This document shows positions 12,752 to 18,615 of a stretch of 18,615 bases of DNA, one piece after another. The DNA is taken from contig JBQTHI010000135.1 in NCBI GenBank assembly GCA_052390035.1, forward strand, positions 1 to 18,615. The letters run 5' to 3'. The DNA is from JBQTHI01 sp052390035. GTDB taxonomy: Bacteria; Actinomycetota; Acidimicrobiia; Spongiisociales; ZC4RG35. Under the pieces are notes generated by a model that saw nothing but the letters and a program-made list of their open reading frames with translations, was not told where the DNA came from and did not search any database. The position numbers and the translations under genes were made by a program. Every line of letters begins with the position of its first letter. Position 1 is the stretch's first letter.

Positions 12752-14158
12752 ATGACTGAAACAGCCAGGGAGGTTGGCCGTTTCGAGCGGCACCTCACGC
12801 TTCACATCACCGAGGCGGAGATCGATGCCGCCAAGACCGGCGCCGCTCGGCGGCTCTCAAAGGACCTCAAACTGCACGGCTTTAGGCCGGGCAAGGCGCC
12901 GCGCCCGGTGGTGGAGGCTGCCATCGGCGCGAACCGTTTGAGGACCGAAGCGATTGAGGACCTCATTCCTCAAAAGCTCGGGCATGTGCTTGCGGAGGAG
13001 AACATTTCTCCCGCCATCACCCCTGCCCTCGAGCGCATCAACGAGGTGGAAGGAGGAATCGCGGCAGAAGTTCTGGTGACGCTGTGGCCGGAGATCGATC
13101 AGATTCCCAAGTACAAGGACCGCACGGTCGAGGTAGATCGGCCCGAGCTCACCGAAGCGGAGATCGATCAGAACATCGAACGAATGCGCCACCAGTTCGC
13201 CTCTCTCGAAACGGCCGATCGAGCCGCGGGAGACGGCGACTTTGTGTCAATCAACATCGGCGCCAAAGAAGGGGCGAATCCGGTTGAACAAACCACCGCC
13301 GATGAGCTCTTGTACGAAGTGGGATCGGGAATGCTGGTCGAAGGCATCGACGATCACCTGCGGGGCTCGAGCGCAGGTGACGTGATCTCGTTCGACGGTG
13401 TCCTTCCGGGAGGATTTGGTGAGCGCGCCGGCACCGCCGTCACCTACTCGGTCACGGTAAACGAAGTGAAGGCGCGGGTTCTTCCCGCGGTCGACGACGA
13501 ATGGGTAGAAGAGGTGACCGAGTTCGAAACCGTCGACGCCTTGCGGGCTGAGCTGGCCGCCCGTTTGGCGGTGGCCAAGCGGAGAGCAGTCGCCAACCAG
13601 TTTCGACAGAAGGCTCTCGACTCGGTGGTGGATGAGGCAGCCGTCGAGATTCCGGAGGCTCTCATCCAAACTGAGCTGGACGATCTGTTTCATCGATTCG
13701 CCCATCGCCTCGAAGACAGCGACATCACCATCGCCGACTATCTGTCCACCACCGGCATCTCAGAAGAGCAGATGATCGACGACCTCCGTCGAGAGGCCCA
13801 TCGCTCCCTGCGCACTCGGTTGGTCTTGGAGACCGTGGCAAAAGAGGAAGGAATCACAGTCGAACCGGAGGAAGTGGCTCGCACCATCGAGGCTCTGACC
13901 CGATCCTCCAAGGAGCCAAACAAGGTATTAGAGGCGTTCTCACAGGGTTCGCGGGCCTTGTCACTGGCCGGTGATATCCTTCGCAACAAGGCTCTGGAGG
14001 TGGTCATCTCGGGGGCCCGAGCGGTCGATTCGGATGGAAATCCGGTGTTTCTGGAAGCCGACGCCGAGCCGGAAGCAGAAGCGATGGAAGTCGAGGCAGA
14101 GATGGTCGATGCCGTGCACGGCGCAGTGGTAGAGGCCGAGATCGTTGAGGAGGCCTAG
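12752..14158 (+). CDS. tig: Trigger factor, ribosome-bound chaperone and prolyl isomerase
   Basis: Trigger factor binds the ribosome near the exit tunnel and helps nascent chains fold. Domains in order: N-terminal ribosome-binding domain with the signature loop GFRPGKAP (43-50); FKBP-type PPIase domain in the middle (about 155-240: DRAAGDGDFVSINIGA, LRGSSAGDVISFDGVLPG); C-terminal SurA-like helical chaperone domain (about 260-430). The length of 468 residues is normal. The last ~40 residues form an acidic Glu/Ala-rich tail (EADAEPEAEAMEVEAEM...), common in actinobacterial homologues. ATG 12752 has AGGAG upstream. It is followed immediately by clpP with no intergenic base, the usual tig-clpP-clpX order. 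Confidence 0.97.
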   Translation: MTETAREVGRFERHLTLHITEAEIDAAKTGAARRLSKDLKLHGFRPGKAPRPVVEAAIGANRLRTEAIEDLIPQKLGHVLAEENISPAITPALERINEVEGGIAAEVLVTLWPEIDQIPKYKDRTVEVDRPELTEAEIDQNIERMRHQFASLETADRAAGDGDFVSINIGAKEGANPVEQTTADELLYEVGSGMLVEGIDDHLRGSSAGDVISFDGVLPGGFGERAGTAVTYSVTVNEVKARVLPAVDDEWVEEVTEFETVDALRAELAARLAVAKRRAVANQFRQKALDSVVDEAAVEIPEALIQTELDDLFHRFAHRLEDSDITIADYLSTTGISEEQMIDDLRREAHRSLRTRLVLETVAKEEGITVEPEEVARTIEALTRSSKEPNKVLEAFSQGSRALSLAGDILRNKALEVVISGARAVDSDGNPVFLEADAEPEAEAMEVEAEMVDAVHGAVVEAEIVEEA

Positions 14159-14770
14159 GTGCAGAATTACGTCATCCCAACCGTTTTCGAGCAGACCAGC
14201 CGCGGTGAGCGCTATTTCGACATCTATAGCCGGCTGCTCAAGGACCGGATCATCTTCTTAGGGACGCCGATCGACGACACCATCGCCAACCTGATCATGG
14301 CGCAGTTGCTCCACCTGGAAAGTGATGACCCGGACAAGGACGTGTTCTTGTATATCAACTCGCCCGGTGGGTCCATCACCTCCCTTTTCGCCATTTACGA
14401 CACGATGCAGTACATCAAGCCGGATGTGAACACCGTCTGCATGGGTATGGCTGCCTCTGCGTCGGCGGTGATCCTTGCCGGCGGCGCTCCCGGCAAGCGC
14501 TTCGCCTTGCCCCATGCCCGGGTCATGCTCCACCAGCCTCATGGCGGAACCCAGGGTCAGGCCAGCGACATCGAGATCCAGGCCAGGCTCATTGTCCAAA
14601 TGCGGGAACAGCTCAACAGGATCCTGGCCGAGCACACCGGTCAAACCTACGAAAAGGTCTCCCAAGACACCGAACGGGACTTCTGGATGATCGCCGAAGA
14701 AGCGGTCAACTACGGGATCGTCGATTCAATCCTCACGCGCCGGGAGCTGGCTGCGGTAGCCTCTCGATAG
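14159..14770 (+). CDS. clpP: ATP-dependent Clp protease proteolytic subunit
   Basis: Serine peptidase forming the two stacked seven-subunit rings that degrade proteins fed by ClpX or ClpC. The catalytic triad is complete with family spacing: Ser100 in GMAAS, His125 in MLHQP, Asp174 in DTERDFWM. Other hallmarks are FLYINSPGGSITSLFAIYDTM and the C-terminal EEAVNYGIVDSIL. Length 203 residues is standard. The GTG start abuts the tig stop directly (14156-14158/14159), and its ribosome-binding sequence GAGGAGG (14147-14153) lies within the tig C-terminal codons, so translation is coupled. A 13-nt gap separates it from clpX. Confidence 0.98.
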   Translation: MQNYVIPTVFEQTSRGERYFDIYSRLLKDRIIFLGTPIDDTIANLIMAQLLHLESDDPDKDVFLYINSPGGSITSLFAIYDTMQYIKPDVNTVCMGMAASASAVILAGGAPGKRFALPHARVMLHQPHGGTQGQASDIEIQARLIVQMREQLNRILAEHTGQTYEKVSQDTERDFWMIAEEAVNYGIVDSILTRRELAAVASR

Positions 14771-14783
14771 GAGGATCGACAAA

Positions 14784-16043
14784 ATGGCCAAGTTCGGCGA
14801 AGGGGCGGACCTGCTCAAGTGCAGCTTCTGTGGCAAATCCCAGAAGCAGGTGAAGAAGCTGATCGCCGGACCCGGCGTCTACATCTGCGACGAATGCATC
14901 GACCTATGTAATGAGATCATCGAGGAGGAGTTCTCGTCGACCCCCGAGGTCAGCTTCACCGAGCTGCCCAAGCCCATGGAGATCTCCTCATATCTCGAGG
15001 ACTATGTGGTCGGCCAACACACCGCCAAGAAGAAGCTGGCGGTAGCCGTATACAACCACTACAAGCGAATTCGGAGCGGCGACCACCCCCGCGACGAGGT
15101 CGAGCTACAGAAATCCAACATTCTCCTCATCGGGCCTACGGGATGCGGCAAGACCCTGCTGGCCCAAACCCTGGCCCGCCAACTCAACGTGCCTTTTGCC
15201 ATCGCAGACGCCACCGCCCTCACCGAGGCCGGGTATGTCGGTGAGGACGTCGAGAACATCCTGCTCAAATTGATCCAGGCCGCCGACTACGACGTCAAGC
15301 GGGCCGAGCAGGGCATCATCTACATCGACGAAATCGACAAGATCGCCCGAAAGGCGGAGAACCCCTCGATCACCCGCGATGTGTCGGGGGAGGGGGTGCA
15401 GCAGGCATTGCTGAAGATCCTGGAAGGGACCGTGGCGTCGGTTCCGCCTCAGGGGGGGCGCAAGCACCCCCACCAGGAATTCATCCAGATCGACACCTCC
15501 AACGTCCTCTTCATTTGTGGCGGGGCCTTCGCCGGTCTGGAAGAGGTGGTCGGCAATCGGATCGGAAAGAAGCAGGTCGGCTTCGGGGCTGAGGTCCGGT
15601 CCCGCAAGGATGTGCGGGCGGCCGAATTGCTCGAACAGGTGATGCCGGAGGACTTGATCAAGTTCGGGCTGATTCCCGAGTTCATCGGGCGCTTGCCCGT
15701 GGTGGCGACGGTCGAGGACCTGGACCGTGAGCAACTTGGCCGGATTCTCACCGAGCCGAAGAACGCCCTCACCAAACAATACGCCCGGATGCTGGAGATG
15801 GACGGCGTGGAGCTGGCCTTCGAGGAAGACGCCCTTGCCGAGATCGCCAACCTGGCCATCCTAAGGGGAACCGGGGCCCGGGGTCTGCGGGCAATCCTCG
15901 AGGAGATCCTTCTCAACACGATGTTCGACATGCCCTCGCGCACCGATGTCGCCCGGGTGGTGGTGGACGCGACGACCGTTCGCAACAAGACCAACCCGAC
16001 CCTCATCCCCCTGCCGGATATGCCCCGCGAGCGGTCGGCCTGA
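14784..16043 (+). CDS. clpX: ATP-dependent Clp protease ATP-binding subunit ClpX
   Basis: AAA+ unfoldase that recognises tagged or specific substrates and threads them into ClpP. N-terminal C4 zinc-binding domain with Cys13, Cys16, Cys35 and Cys38; Walker A GPTGCGKT at 117-124; pore loop GYVG at 150-153; Walker B IIYIDEID with Asp182-Glu183; the RKH loop in GGRKHPHQ; GAFAGLEEVV; LIPEFIGRLPV with the arginine region; and sensor 2 in GARGLRAI. Length 419 residues is normal. ATG 14784 follows AGGAGG with good spacing. It is the last gene of the tig-clpP-clpX operon; no clear intrinsic terminator follows before the surface-protein promoter module at 16067. Confidence 0.98.
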   Translation: MAKFGEGADLLKCSFCGKSQKQVKKLIAGPGVYICDECIDLCNEIIEEEFSSTPEVSFTELPKPMEISSYLEDYVVGQHTAKKKLAVAVYNHYKRIRSGDHPRDEVELQKSNILLIGPTGCGKTLLAQTLARQLNVPFAIADATALTEAGYVGEDVENILLKLIQAADYDVKRAEQGIIYIDEIDKIARKAENPSITRDVSGEGVQQALLKILEGTVASVPPQGGRKHPHQEFIQIDTSNVLFICGGAFAGLEEVVGNRIGKKQVGFGAEVRSRKDVRAAELLEQVMPEDLIKFGLIPEFIGRLPVVATVEDLDREQLGRILTEPKNALTKQYARMLEMDGVELAFEEDALAEIANLAILRGTGARGLRAILEEILLNTMFDMPSRTDVARVVVDATTVRNKTNPTLIPLPDMPRERSA

Positions 16044-16066
16044 ACGCCTGAGGTGGCAGCCGATTA

Positions 16067-16124
16067 GGTCCTAAGACCTTTCAAGGTCGTATGCCCTTGC
16101 GCTGTCCGTGACTTCGCCTACTGT
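16067..16124 (+). promoter_or_regulatory. Promoter-like module 1 (GGTC-N4-GACC plus TANNNT) of the surface-protein cluster
   Basis: GGTCCTAAGACC at 16067-16078 is followed by GTCCGTGACT (16104-16113) and the -10-like TACTGT at 16119-16124. The order and approximate spacing match modules at 17300-17352 and 18456-18507. This copy is the most diverged of the three. GGTC-N4-GACC has the form of a site for a dimeric (for example LuxR/NarL-type) regulator. Confidence 0.5.
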
Positions 16125-16130
16125 GAGTGG

Positions 16131-16258
16131 TGGACGCCACAGATAGTGGCCAGGGCGAAACGGGAGGCTTTGAACCTCATCCCATAGGCGGGCACCTGGG
16201 GTGAGGGGAGCCAGTGGTGCGACCGGCCCTCTCGCGGGCAAGCGAAAGGGAGACAGAA
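16131..16258 (+). other. Long 5' leader of surface protein 1, possibly structured
   Basis: If transcription starts just after the TACTGT box, the mRNA has about 125 nt before ATG 16259. It can pair CCAGG (16150-16154) with CCTGG (16195-16199) around an inner GAGG/CCTC hairpin (16164-16167 with 16175-16178). I do not recognise a known riboswitch. The structure is drawn by eye and may not be functional. Confidence 0.3.
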
Positions 16259-17230
16259 ATGCAGGGGCTGGGGCGAAACCGCAGCATGGGGATAGTCGGG
16301 GTGCTGCTCTTCTTGATGTCCATGCTGGTGGCCGTGGGGCTGCCTGCAATGGCAGTACCAGAAAACTGTACCGAGCAAAATGGCGGGTGGGACGTGGGTG
16401 CTACCAGTGGGGACTGGGGCAGTATCACTCCCACTAGCCACGGCGTGACCGTCGCATTGAATCCGGGCTACACCTTGGAGCTTTGCGTCAAGGGCGGCAA
16501 CGGCTTCGTGGCTTACACAGTCACGGCGAGCGGCACGTATCTGACGCCGGCCGACTGCGGTCAAAACGAGAATCAATGCGGGATATCCCATTGGGGCATC
16601 AGAAATGTGACTGTGCCGCCTCCTCCGGATCAGGCTTCGGTGCAGGTGGGTGGTGACTGTGTGGAGGATGACTTTGTCATCAGCTACTCGGTGTCGAACG
16701 CCACCATCGCCTTCACGGTGGGTGGTCAGCCGGTGGTGATCACCTCGGGTCAGCCGGTAAACCTCCCGGCGGGGACGGTGATCGACTGGACCGCCACGGC
16801 CGATGCAGATGCCGAGTTCGCTCCCGATGTGGACGAGCAGACCGGCTCGGTGACGGTGACCAATTGTGAGACTACGCCACCTCCGCCTCCACCTCCGCCT
16901 CCACCACCTCCGCCACCCCCACCGCCGCCGCCTCCGCCGCCCCCACCGCCGCCGCCTCCGCCACCCCCACCGCCACCGCCCCCGCCTCCGCCACCGCCAC
17001 CTCCGCCACCTCCGCCGGGTGATGAAGACGAACCCGGGACCGGTGTGGCAGGCGTCCAGGTAACGACACACGAAGAGACAGCACAGGTGACGCAGGAAAC
17101 CGTGCCCTTCACCGGCCTTTCAACGGGAACTTTCGGGCTGATCGCCCTGACCCTGGCCGGTGCCGGCGGTATCTTCCTGACGGCTTCGAGGCGGGTCGAG
17201 GAAAAGAACGTGGTTCGCAGCTGGAATTAG
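16259..17230 (+). CDS. Sortase-anchored surface protein with a 47-proline stalk (VPFTG sorting signal)
   Basis: The 323-residue protein starts at ATG 16259 (AAGGGAGA upstream). It has a signal peptide (hydrophobic core GIVGVLLFLMSMLVAVGL, cleavage near AMA-VPEN), a beta-rich N-terminal domain with paired cysteines, and a second domain (QVGGDCVEDDFVISYSVSNATIAFTVGG...GSVTVTNC) also present in the next gene. Then come exactly 47 consecutive CCN proline codons (16877-17017), GDEDEPG, a spacer (VQVTTHEETAQVTQET), VPFTG, a hydrophobic helix and a basic tail. VPFTG is a variant LPXTG signal, so cell-wall attachment by a sortase is expected; no sortase is in the window. The proline run should form a rigid polyproline-II stalk lifting the head from the wall. 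Ligand and role are unknown. Confidence 0.85.
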   Translation: MQGLGRNRSMGIVGVLLFLMSMLVAVGLPAMAVPENCTEQNGGWDVGATSGDWGSITPTSHGVTVALNPGYTLELCVKGGNGFVAYTVTASGTYLTPADCGQNENQCGISHWGIRNVTVPPPPDQASVQVGGDCVEDDFVISYSVSNATIAFTVGGQPVVITSGQPVNLPAGTVIDWTATADADAEFAPDVDEQTGSVTVTNCETTPPPPPPPPPPPPPPPPPPPPPPPPPPPPPPPPPPPPPPPPPPPPPPPGDEDEPGTGVAGVQVTTHEETAQVTQETVPFTGLSTGTFGLIALTLAGAGGIFLTASRRVEEKNVVRSWN

Positions 17231-17251
17231 CCCAGAGCCAACGCTTGCCGC

Positions 17252-17280
17252 AAGGAGGGCCCTGTTCAAGGGCCCTCCTT
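17252..17280 (+). terminator. Intrinsic-type terminator after surface protein 1
   Basis: AAGGAGGGCCCT (17252-17263) and AGGGCCCTCCTT (17269-17280) form a perfect 12-bp stem with a 5-nt loop, 21 nt after the stop codon, followed by a short T/C-rich TTCGCTTGT. The T run is weak, as is usual in high-GC bacteria. Confidence 0.85.
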
Positions 17281-17299
17281 TCGCTTGTCACGAGAAATG

Positions 17300-17352
17300 G
17301 GTCGCTAGACCGGGCCGGATGGCTAGTCCGACGACTGCCACTCGTGTAATTT
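17300..17352 (+). promoter_or_regulatory. Promoter-like module 2 of the surface-protein cluster
   Basis: GGTCGCTAGACC at 17300-17311, then CTAGTCC, GACTG, and CGTGTAATTTCACGTAT (17343-17359) containing TAATTT at 17347-17352 as a candidate -10. Module 3 at 18456-18507 repeats all of these blocks almost exactly; the non-block bases differ, so this is a conserved pattern and not a recent duplication. Confidence 0.65.
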
Positions 17353-17376
17353 CACGTATTAGAGAGGGCTATTTGG

Positions 17377-17404
17377 GCGAGTTAGGGATGGCGAGTTAGG
17401 GATG
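17377..17404 (+). repeat. Two tandem 14-bp repeats (GCGAGTTAGGGATG) in the leader of surface protein 2
   Basis: The unit at 17377-17390 is repeated exactly at 17391-17404, just downstream of promoter module 2 and 23 nt before ATG 17428. It may be a slippage duplication within the 5' leader; each unit ends in ATG but neither ATG gives a long frame. Confidence 0.6.
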
Positions 17405-17427
17405 GGGCGTGAGGGAGTGGGAAGTCG

Positions 17428-18426
17428 ATGAGGCTGGCGACTCGGGCAACAGTGGTGACAGCGGTCACTCTGTTGCTCTTGTCGCTCTTGGTTGCTTTGG
17501 AGTTGCCGGCCAAAGCATCCCCTCCAATCGACGGCAGCGGAGTGGTAAAGGTAGATGGTTTCGACCTCGACACCTATCCGGGAAATCAGCCCCATGCCGG
17601 CTGCGTGTTCCAGGTCGAGTTCTACGGATACGGGCCGGGAGCAGTGGCAACGGTCCTCTTCGAACTGCAGCCACCGACTGGCCCGGTCGCACCGATTCTG
17701 TTCGATTCGATTGGTATCGGAGGTGACGAAGGGGGCGGTGGGGCCGACTTTGATGGAGCGGAGGCCTACAACCTAAGCGCCGTCATCGTGGGTTATGAGC
17801 AACATCCGCAGCAAGGATGGCAACTAAAACTCACGGTTAACGCTTCGGGTTCGAATGGTGACGACGGCAAGAGCACGGTGTTCTGGATTACCAGTTGCAC
17901 GTCCTCCCAACCTGCGACGGCCAGCGCCGAGGTCAGCTCCGGTTGCATCGAAGGGAAGTTCGTGATTTCCCACACTTCGTTCGGGGCGGTTATTGATTTC
18001 ACCGTTGATGCGGTTGGCATCCAGATCGACTCGGGCAGGCCGGTTGTCGTGGGTCCGGGGACCGTTCTTAATTGGAGTGCGGCTGCAATTCCGCCAGCAG
18101 TCTTTCCTGCCAGCGCCACCACAGCCGGTTCGGTGACCGTTGCCAGCTGTGAAGTCAAACCGGCCGATGGCGGCAGTCCACCTCCGCCCCCGGCCGGCGA
18201 GACCCGGGTCTCCGGCATTCAAGCGACGGCTCCTCCGCCGGTGGCGCGACTGTCTGCTCCCAACCGAATCGCACAGGTAAGCCAATCGGAGCTCCCCATT
18301 ACCGGCCTGTCGTCGTCGTCTTTGGTGGTCGCGGCCTTCATCTTTGCGGTGACCGGGCTGTTGTGCCTACTGGCTGCCGGGTCTTCCGACCGCACGGTTT
18401 CGCGCTACGTCCGGGGTGGCCGCTAA
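17428..18426 (+). CDS. Sortase-anchored surface protein with LPITG sorting signal, paralogue of surface protein 1
   Basis: The 332-residue protein has a signal peptide (hydrophobic VVTAVTLLLLSLLVALELP, cleavage near AKA-SPP), an N-terminal domain with VDGFDLDTYPGNQPHAGCVFQVEFYGYG, and a second domain (SAEVSSGCIEGKFVISHTSFGAVIDFTVDAVG...GSVTVASC) matching that of the previous gene. A short Pro stretch (SPPPPPAGE) follows, then a spacer ending QVSQSE and the canonical LPITG, hydrophobic helix and basic end (RYVRGGR). The QVSQSELPITGL/QVTQETVPFTGL similarity shows common descent of the C-termini. It is expected to be attached to the cell wall by a sortase. It has its own promoter module and sits behind a terminator, so it is transcribed separately. 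Function unknown. Confidence 0.85.
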   Translation: MRLATRATVVTAVTLLLLSLLVALELPAKASPPIDGSGVVKVDGFDLDTYPGNQPHAGCVFQVEFYGYGPGAVATVLFELQPPTGPVAPILFDSIGIGGDEGGGGADFDGAEAYNLSAVIVGYEQHPQQGWQLKLTVNASGSNGDDGKSTVFWITSCTSSQPATASAEVSSGCIEGKFVISHTSFGAVIDFTVDAVGIQIDSGRPVVVGPGTVLNWSAAAIPPAVFPASATTAGSVTVASCEVKPADGGSPPPPPAGETRVSGIQATAPPPVARLSAPNRIAQVSQSELPITGLSSSSLVVAAFIFAVTGLLCLLAAGSSDRTVSRYVRGGR

Positions 18427-18455
18427 ATCCTCTCCGGAGCCGGCCTGCGGAAATA

Positions 18456-18507
18456 GGTCGAAAGACCGACGCGAGGACTAGTCCCGTGACTGTCATTCGT
18501 GTAATTT
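18456..18507 (+). promoter_or_regulatory. Promoter-like module 3, probably for a gene beyond the window
   Basis: GGTCGAAAGACC at 18456-18467, then ACTAGTCC, GTGACTG, and CGTGTAATTTCACGTAT with TAATTT at 18502-18507. It matches module 2 block by block, and GGTC-to-TAATTT distance is 46 nt against 47. An ATG at 18565 opens a frame to the window end but is too short to judge. Confidence 0.65.
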
Positions 18508-18615
18508 CACGTATAAGGGATCCAATTCGATTCCTTAACGAGACGGTTCTTGGCAAGTGACGTGATGGGGGGCGCCATCGCGGTGGGCAGGGTTGGGAGG
18601 CAACCACCTTCAACG

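Noticed and set aside
16141..16200. c-di-GMP (GEMM) riboswitch in the leader of surface protein 1
   Set aside because: The GGGCGAAAC-like stretch is superficially similar, but the conserved core and tetraloop receptor are not present.
16118..17071. Long minus-strand open frame rich in Arg, Trp and Gly
   Set aside because: It is the antisense of the proline-codon tract and surface protein 1; the Arg/Trp/Gly repeats are a by-product of the CCN repeats.

Overview
The window looks like a chromosomal segment of a high-GC, Gram-positive-type bacterium, most likely an actinomycetote (perhaps Acidimicrobiia). The grounds are the high GC with GC-rich third positions in core genes, frequent GTG/TTG starts, GGAAC-type ECF promoters, sortase-type cell-wall sorting signals and the tRNA - tig - clpP - clpX order. 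The lineage is inferred from gene style only.

Layout. (1) 1-1093: 3' part of an epoxide hydrolase gene. (2) 1124-2515: a ~100-nt relic of a HEPN gene, then an orphan lipoprotein gene with beta-propeller-like sequence. (3) 2516-3477: no convincing gene; the end nearest the transposase probably belongs to the IS. (4) 3181-9411: a decayed mobile island. It holds an IS110-family transposase with an internal stop, a SEC-C protein gene with a +1 shift, an intact small HTH (excisionase-like) gene, an XRE regulator broken by a 5-bp tandem duplication, a tyrosine integrase with three frame breaks, and an HTH/YWGEGSK protein with one frame break. Inside it one module is intact: a two-gene wHTH-MNT nucleotidyltransferase / HEPN pair (toxin-antitoxin-like) behind a long inverted-repeat operator. 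The pair ends just before the 3' ends of tRNA-Leu and tRNA-Lys genes, a classic integration target. (5) 9410-9991: a GNAT acetyltransferase and tRNA-Pro. (6) 10038-12346: a membrane c-type cytochrome and a secreted/anchored FixH/YtkA-like protein, divergent from an ECF sigma factor and its membrane anti-sigma-like partner. Both transcription units carry the same GGAAC-N16-GTGTAG promoter. (7) 12376-16043: tRNA-Gly, tRNA-Arg, tRNA-His, then trigger factor, ClpP and ClpX, a tightly packed protein folding and degradation operon. (8) 16067-18615: two tandem paralogous surface proteins ending in VPFTG and LPITG sorting signals, the first with 47 consecutive prolines. Each is preceded by the same promoter-like module (GGTC-N4-GACC plus a TANNNT box about 50 bp on), and a third copy lies at the right edge, implying a further gene outside the window.

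The most notable signals are the matched divergent ECF promoters, the three-copy promoter module of the surface-protein cluster, the intact HEPN-MNT pair with its operator inside an otherwise decaying island (plus a second HEPN relic 7.08 kb away), and the indel-type lesions confined to the island while the flanking core genes are intact.
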